Source: Euryarchaeota archaeon UBA128 (GTDB lineage Archaea; Thermoplasmatota; Poseidoniia; Poseidoniales; Poseidoniaceae). From it: a stretch of 10,847 nucleotides of DNA. The DNA lies in the NCBI GenBank assembly GCA_002496955.1, contig DALZ01000094.1, forward strand, positions 1 through 10,847. The letters run 5' to 3'. The notes below the pieces were generated by a model. That model ran no database searches, was not told the DNA's origin, and worked only from the letters and a program-made list of their open reading frames with translations. This document shows, piece by piece, positions 6,946 through 10,847 of this stretch. Numbering within the stretch: the stretch's first letter is position 1; every line of letters starts with the position of its first letter. A program made the position numbers and the translations under genes.

Positions 6946-7991
6946 TCTCTTGTCACCTCCATTGATGCAACCCTCGATGATAAAATGTAGAGAAAGAAAG
7001 CATTCATCAATACCAAGGAGGCAAATGACCATGTCCACGAATACTGATCGTATGTTGTTTGTGTTCCAATCAGCGCTTGTCCAACGTGTGCTAAACAATC
7101 ATATGGCGATAATAGATACATAATATCGCGCTCGAATAAATTCGACACCAACACGGCTAGCGTTTTTGTGCCCAAGACAATAGCAACCAGACCGATGCCA
7201 GGGAAAAATTTCCCGCGTGACACACTTGACAAACCTAATCCGATACTAGTGTAAGTTATGATTAGCAAAATACCTCCCATGAAAGCGGCGAGAAACAGTG
7301 GAAAGGTGTCTATTATCCAAGCCCAACCTCGACCCATGGCAATTATCTCAACAAAATAATAAATCATTAAAGTCAGTAAGACAACAAAAGCTTGAATCAT
7401 AGCCAAGGAGATATATTTCATCATGACATAGTCAAATCTACTTATCGGTCGTGAGAAATACATTGCTGAAGTGCCGTGATACCTGTCCTCTGAGATTACT
7501 CCACCCACTAACAAAGCAGCTAGGATTGGATAATATAACATGTTGCGAGGGAAGAATCCAAGCACATGACCATACAAATTGTCGCGATTGACACCCCACA
7601 TAGAATGCAGTTCAGGACTGCCGATCAAGGCAGAAAGCAATGTCAGACCAACATCTCCCAGCGATGCAATAAATACTATCACAATGAATAACTTTGTTGG
7701 CCATCCCCATGGTCGGTGACCTTTCCGGAATATTCCTAGAACATGGTGACGAAGGATTGCCCAATTACGCATCCAGCGGGGGTTTAACGTTCCATTCCAT
7801 GGCTTGTATACTTGCTCAAATACATACCCGACCGAGGCGGTATTGTTGGTGATTTGCGCCGTCGCTGATTCATCGCCATCCCGGGAGCCCCAAGCCGCAT
7901 CCATGCGACCCTGACCAGTGACTGGCGCATTCTCAGAGAAGCTTACATCATCGCCATCCGCATCATTAATTGTTGCCTCGTTGGTAGTCAT
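6942..7991 (-). CDS. ABC-2 type transporter permease A
   Basis: A 349-residue membrane protein. A long polar, acidic N-terminus (about 1-95) is followed by helices at about 99-120, 150-166, 190-214, 226-256, 262-284 and 320-338, the six-helix plan of ABC-2 permeases. The cytoplasmic stretch SEDRYHGTSAMYFSRPISRFD (residues 167-187) is the family coupling motif (E/D-x-x-x-GT-x-x-x-x-x-x-PIxR) and parallels the one in permease B. The ATG at 7991 overlaps the stop of ATPase A by four bases (ATGA), and a G-rich run at 7995-8003 just upstream probably serves as its ribosome site. It has no calcium-motif loop, so the two permeases are not simple duplicates. The transported substrate cannot be inferred. 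Confidence 0.9.
   Translation of the reverse strand: MTTNEATINDADGDDVSFSENAPVTGQGRMDAAWGSRDGDESATAQITNNTASVGYVFEQVYKPWNGTLNPRWMRNWAILRHHVLGIFRKGHRPWGWPTKLFIVIVFIASLGDVGLTLLSALIGSPELHSMWGVNRDNLYGHVLGFFPRNMLYYPILAALLVGGVISEDRYHGTSAMYFSRPISRFDYVMMKYISLAMIQAFVVLLTLMIYYFVEIIAMGRGWAWIIDTFPLFLAAFMGGILLIITYTSIGLGLSSVSRGKFFPGIGLVAIVLGTKTLAVLVSNLFERDIMYLLSPYDCLAHVGQALIGTQTTYDQYSWTWSFASLVLMNAFFLYILSSRVASMEVTRE
6953..6960 (-). promoter_or_regulatory. Strong ribosome binding site fixing the ATPase B start
   Basis: The minus strand reads GGAGGTGA, 7 bases before the ATG at 6945 and 10 before the adjacent ATG at 6942. It sits inside the last codons of permease A. It argues against the longer open frame starting at 7098. 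Confidence 0.8.
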
Positions 7992-8998
7992 GATCCACCC
8001 CCCATGTATTCTGGGGCATCTACCTGCCGTGCGTGGACGGGGTTGCGCAATAAATCTTCACTAGTTTTTACCTCATATCCCAAATTTTCCATGATGACAA
8101 TGAATAAATCTTCCAGCGATGCTTCATATTCATGCATACGCCGAATTTGTGAATCAACCTCTTTAGCGCAAATCAAAATTTTTGCAGTTGTATCTTCGTT
8201 TTCGTGAAGGACGCGCATGATTCTCCCTTCACGTCGTACGGTCAAGCCAATAGACTGCATCTTTTGTTCTAACTTTGTTGCATTTCCCCAGACGTGGATT
8301 TCAATCTCCCTATCGATGTCTTTGAGGTCTTCGATTTTCCCCTGCGCAGCGAGTTTACCTTTGTGTAAAAGCACCATGTTCTCACAGACACGCTCGACAT
8401 CATCCATCAGGTGCGAAGCCATCATGACTGAGCGATTGCCATTGACGACCATATTTTGTAATGTTGATATCATGAACTCACGGGCTGTTGCATCAAGTCC
8501 GTTTGATGGTTCGTCCGCGATTATTAATTCTGGGTCGTGGATTATACTACAAGCTAGCTTAGTTGCCTGTTTCATCCCCGTAGAGAAACTGGAGATGTTG
8601 CGATAACGCTGCTCTCCTAGCCCAACATAATGTAACACTTCGTGCGCTCTGGACATAGCAACAACTGGATTCATGCCCAACAATTCTCCTGAATATTTTA
8701 CTTGATAGATGGCCTCCATATCCGGATTGAGCGCATCATATTCTGGCATGTAGCCAATTCTAGAGCGTATTGCTGCGCCCTCTGTTCTAATATCGTGGCC
8801 AAGTACAGTCCCCTCACCCGAAGTTGCCTGAATCAATCCAAGAATTGTTTTCAGAAATGTCGACTTCCCTGCACCGTTTGGACCAAGCAGGCCAGTAGCC
8901 CCCTGAACAACTTTGAGATTCAAATTTTCAAGTGCCATGTGAGGTCCATAAGACTTGGATAAATCCGTCGTCTCGATGATATACTCATTACTTGACAT
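7988..8998 (-). CDS. ABC transporter ATP-binding protein (ABC-2 exporter class), ATPase A
   Basis: A 336-residue cytoplasmic ATPase, counted from the ATG at 8998. Walker A is GPNGAGKST (39-47), the Q-loop region is GYMPEYDAL (82-90), the signature is FSTGMKQ (138-144), Walker B is LIIADEP (158-164), the D-loop is NGLDA (166-170) and the switch histidine lies in ASH (196). The C-terminus holds the SLEDLF motif (about 294-299) common in this exporter class. A TTG at 9028 would add ten residues, but I see no better ribosome site for it, so 8998 is preferred. It lies 58 bases downstream of the TGT/ArcS-like gene, with no evident TATA box in the gap, so it may be read from that promoter. It begins the overlapping five-gene cluster. 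The protein ends GGGS, from the G-rich sequence before the next gene. Confidence 0.93.
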   Translation of the reverse strand: MSSNEYIIETTDLSKSYGPHMALENLNLKVVQGATGLLGPNGAGKSTFLKTILGLIQATSGEGTVLGHDIRTEGAAIRSRIGYMPEYDALNPDMEAIYQVKYSGELLGMNPVVAMSRAHEVLHYVGLGEQRYRNISSFSTGMKQATKLACSIIHDPELIIADEPSNGLDATAREFMISTLQNMVVNGNRSVMMASHLMDDVERVCENMVLLHKGKLAAQGKIEDLKDIDREIEIHVWGNATKLEQKMQSIGLTVRREGRIMRVLHENEDTTAKILICAKEVDSQIRRMHEYEASLEDLFIVIMENLGYEVKTSEDLLRNPVHARQVDAPEYMGGGS

Positions 8999-9056
8999 GG
9001 TTTCCCAACCAAACGAGGTAACAGGCAACCTTTGAATGCTACGCTAAGTTGAACGC

Positions 9057-10847
9057 TTATTCGTCTTGCTTAATCCCTTCTCGGGTCTTGATTGCGACGC
9101 CTTTCTTCATAGTTGCTAACTCACTTGCAGTAGATTGTGAAACCCCGTGACCTATCAGTTCACCATCCGTGTTGCAGATTAGGCAGGCCTCACCCGGCCT
9201 CAGCCACGGATCGCTTGCTACGGTAAAACCATGGAAAACATTGCGACCTTTTCGCACAAATGGCTCCGCATCACATTCGACAATGACTACCGCCAAGCCT
9301 TCTCCCGAGTATGGTGCAATTGAGGTCTCAGCAAAGGTTTTTGGCAGCGCCTTCCTTCGTCTGTTAAATAATTCAATAGCACCTTGATTGTTCAATGAGA
9401 GACCTCCATCACCAAGCCTAAAACTTGCCAAGTGTTTGCCCCCAGAAGATAGAACATTCTTGATTCTACCATGCTTGTTGACAATAAATTCTGCTGTTTG
9501 ACAGATGTCCACAGCCGTCTCATGCCCTAAATTAAATAACACCGAGAACTTATCTGCGGCTTTTAGCCTGTTTAGGTTTAGTCTGCCTTGCTTGAATATT
9601 ACGTCATCTGTTATGGTTATCTTACCATCAGTGAACTGCAAATCTGAACTACCATTCAACTCAGACAATCTATCAAACAACGTCGCTTCAAAATTTTCTT
9701 TTCTCAAATCCACCGGAATAATTCTTCTGCCAGAAAGAGATAGATTATCCAATTCTTCAGTAACTTTAGCCATATCTAACTGGTTACTCCAAATCCAATC
9801 TGGCCCCTCAACATGACAGAATGGATTAACATCCTCAAGGCTGTATGGCACAAGCCCAATGGGTGTGCTGATCATAATTTCCAAACCCGGCAGATAGTGT
9901 AAGAGGTTCGATACTAGAATTTCGCATCTAGTTCGCCAAGGACCAGATGAGCCGTAAAAAACAACAACCGTGTCATTAGGTGTTGTTGATGATGCTCTTG
10001 GATGCCAACGATTGTGCAATAAATTTCTGGCGGCGATAATATGTGGTCGAGACAGGGTGTCAGAACTTGCCCACTGCTCGCCGCCTCGTCGCGGGGTAAT
10101 TTGGGAATCTACAATCCAATCCCAACCGATTTCCCACTCACCGGGGTTTGCAGTGTCTTGGGAAGAGGTTAATTCATCCAGTGGCATAGCATCGTGATTT
10201 ATTCTTATTGCGGCTTTAGTGGCTGGATTAGTGGTCAGCCACAAATAGGCGTCCCTCAAAGCTGGATGCTGGTGGCTACGTTGTTCAACTAAACGCCAGA
10301 TATTACCATCACGGACAGCTTGACGACATCTAGCCAACTCTGCGAGGGTAATTTCAAGATTATACATGGATAGCAGTTTGATTCTCTCTTCCTTGTCCAT
10401 TAATCGTACAGATGCTGGGGTTTCACCACTGATGCAGGGCATGATAATCGGCCATTCTACGAGATTGTCTAGCCTTTCTGTCCCCCATGGCGTCAAAATG
10501 CGTCCATCGCGAGCAAATAATGCATATGCTGCGGAATCAAATAAATCGGCACCGAGCGCTATTGACATCGGGAATAACATAGGGTGTCCACAGCCGAACA
10601 TATGTCGTGGACGATTTGCTGGTAAATGTGGTGTAGTAGCTAGCATTATTTTCGCATAATCACGATAACGCTGTTGCTCCATAACCGGAACGATACCACC
10701 TATTGGATGAACTGAAAATTCAAATTTACCCATTGCTGAAGCAGAGTGCCTCCTCAAATCAGAAAATAATCCGCCCTGTATTGGCCCATTCAGCATCGTA
10801 TCGTTAGCAATATCCAGCGAAACCTGCGACCGCTCAATAGTGGATTC
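9057..10847 (-). CDS. Archaeal TGT/ArcS-family tRNA-archaeosine protein with C-terminal PUA domain (partial, lacks N-terminus)
   Basis: The frame is open through the right edge, with 17 codons before the internal Met at 10796, so the true N-terminus is missing. About 596 residues are visible. The TIM-barrel part keeps GPIQGGLFSDLR, GGIVPVME, the HMFGCGHPM motif and DLFDSAAY, whose Asp (codon 10536-10538) matches the TGT nucleophile position. Then comes a region resembling DUF5591 (STPIGLVPYSLEDVNP, about 9840-9890) and a PUA tRNA-binding domain (AEPFVRKGRNVF to MKKGVAIKTREG, about 9074-9302). The four zinc ligands of archaeal TGT (CxCxxC and His) appear as Ile, Met, Ile and Tyr (10362-10448). 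Loss of zinc points toward ArcS, the paralogue that acts on preQ0-tRNA in archaeosine synthesis, but the PC-x3-KPY-x2-S-x2-H motif of ArcS is also not recognisable (9918-9959). TGT versus ArcS is therefore unresolved. It is followed by the ABC cluster. Confidence 0.85.
   Translation of the reverse strand, partial: ESTIERSQVSLDIANDTMLNGPIQGGLFSDLRRHSASAMGKFEFSVHPIGGIVPVMEQQRYRDYAKIMLATTPHLPANRPRHMFGCGHPMLFPMSIALGADLFDSAAYALFARDGRILTPWGTERLDNLVEWPIIMPCISGETPASVRLMDKEERIKLLSMYNLEITLAELARCRQAVRDGNIWRLVEQRSHQHPALRDAYLWLTTNPATKAAIRINHDAMPLDELTSSQDTANPGEWEIGWDWIVDSQITPRRGGEQWASSDTLSRPHIIAARNLLHNRWHPRASSTTPNDTVVVFYGSSGPWRTRCEILVSNLLHYLPGLEIMISTPIGLVPYSLEDVNPFCHVEGPDWIWSNQLDMAKVTEELDNLSLSGRRIIPVDLRKENFEATLFDRLSELNGSSDLQFTDGKITITDDVIFKQGRLNLNRLKAADKFSVLFNLGHETAVDICQTAEFIVNKHGRIKNVLSSGGKHLASFRLGDGGLSLNNQGAIELFNRRRKALPKTFAETSIAPYSGEGLAVVIVECDAEPFVRKGRNVFHGFTVASDPWLRPGEACLICNTDGELIGHGVSQSTASELATMKKGVAIKTREGIKQDE

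Noticed and set aside
6946..7098. N-terminal extension of ATPase B to an ATG at 7098
   Set aside because: The extra 51 residues lie within the permease A coding region, resemble no ATPase sequence, and lack a ribosome site, whereas the ATG at 6945 has a near-perfect one.
8999..9028. TTG start ten codons upstream for ATPase A
   Set aside because: It is a non-ATG start with no well-spaced ribosome site; the ABC domain begins soon after the ATG at 8998. It is not fully excluded.
8999..9056. Promoter or terminator between the TGT/ArcS-like gene and ATPase A
   Set aside because: The 58 bases show no T-run terminator and no TATA-like box; read-through is as likely.

Overview
The window looks like chromosomal DNA from a mesophilic, probably marine, euryarchaeon. 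My best guess is the Marine Group II / Poseidoniales lineage, but that assignment is inference. Three things point to Archaea: a stand-alone CTP-dependent riboflavin kinase (DUF120, an archaeal enzyme), a long TGT/ArcS-type protein ending in a PUA domain, and several strong GGAGGTGA-type ribosome binding sites in tightly overlapping genes. The base composition is fairly balanced and leans slightly to A+T. The window is almost fully coding. No gene-free stretch exceeds about 110 bases, and I see no tRNA, rRNA, CRISPR array, transposase or integrase.

Left edge: the N-terminal part of an alpha-oxoamine synthase (probably glycine C-acetyltransferase, kbl) reads leftwards off the window. It is divergent from ribK, which reads rightwards. 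The short space between them holds a small palindrome that may be promoter or operator. ribK overlaps the 3' end of truA tail to tail.

From about 864 to the right edge every gene is on the minus strand. In transcription order (right to left) they are: a TGT/ArcS-like protein, entering from beyond the right edge; ABC ATPase A; ABC-2 permease A; ABC ATPase B; ABC-2 permease B with a large acidic loop carrying a thrombospondin-type-3-like calcium motif; a tryptophan-rich CrtC/AttH-like protein; a four-helix membrane protein with a bacterial-PH-like domain; a TPR-like helical protein; and truA. The five genes from ATPase A to the CrtC-like protein join at four successive stop/start overlaps of 1 to 4 bases, so they are very probably translated together.

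The two ATPases and two permeases could form one heteromeric exporter or two half-systems. The calcium-binding-like loop would face outside. The CrtC/AttH-like protein may handle or modify a lipid or isoprenoid substrate, though that is only a guess. The flanking genes are housekeeping (tRNA modification, FMN synthesis, threonine/glycine metabolism). The most unusual items are the exporter/CrtC-like cluster and the TGT/ArcS-like protein, which appears to have lost both the zinc-site residues of TGT and the signature motif of ArcS.
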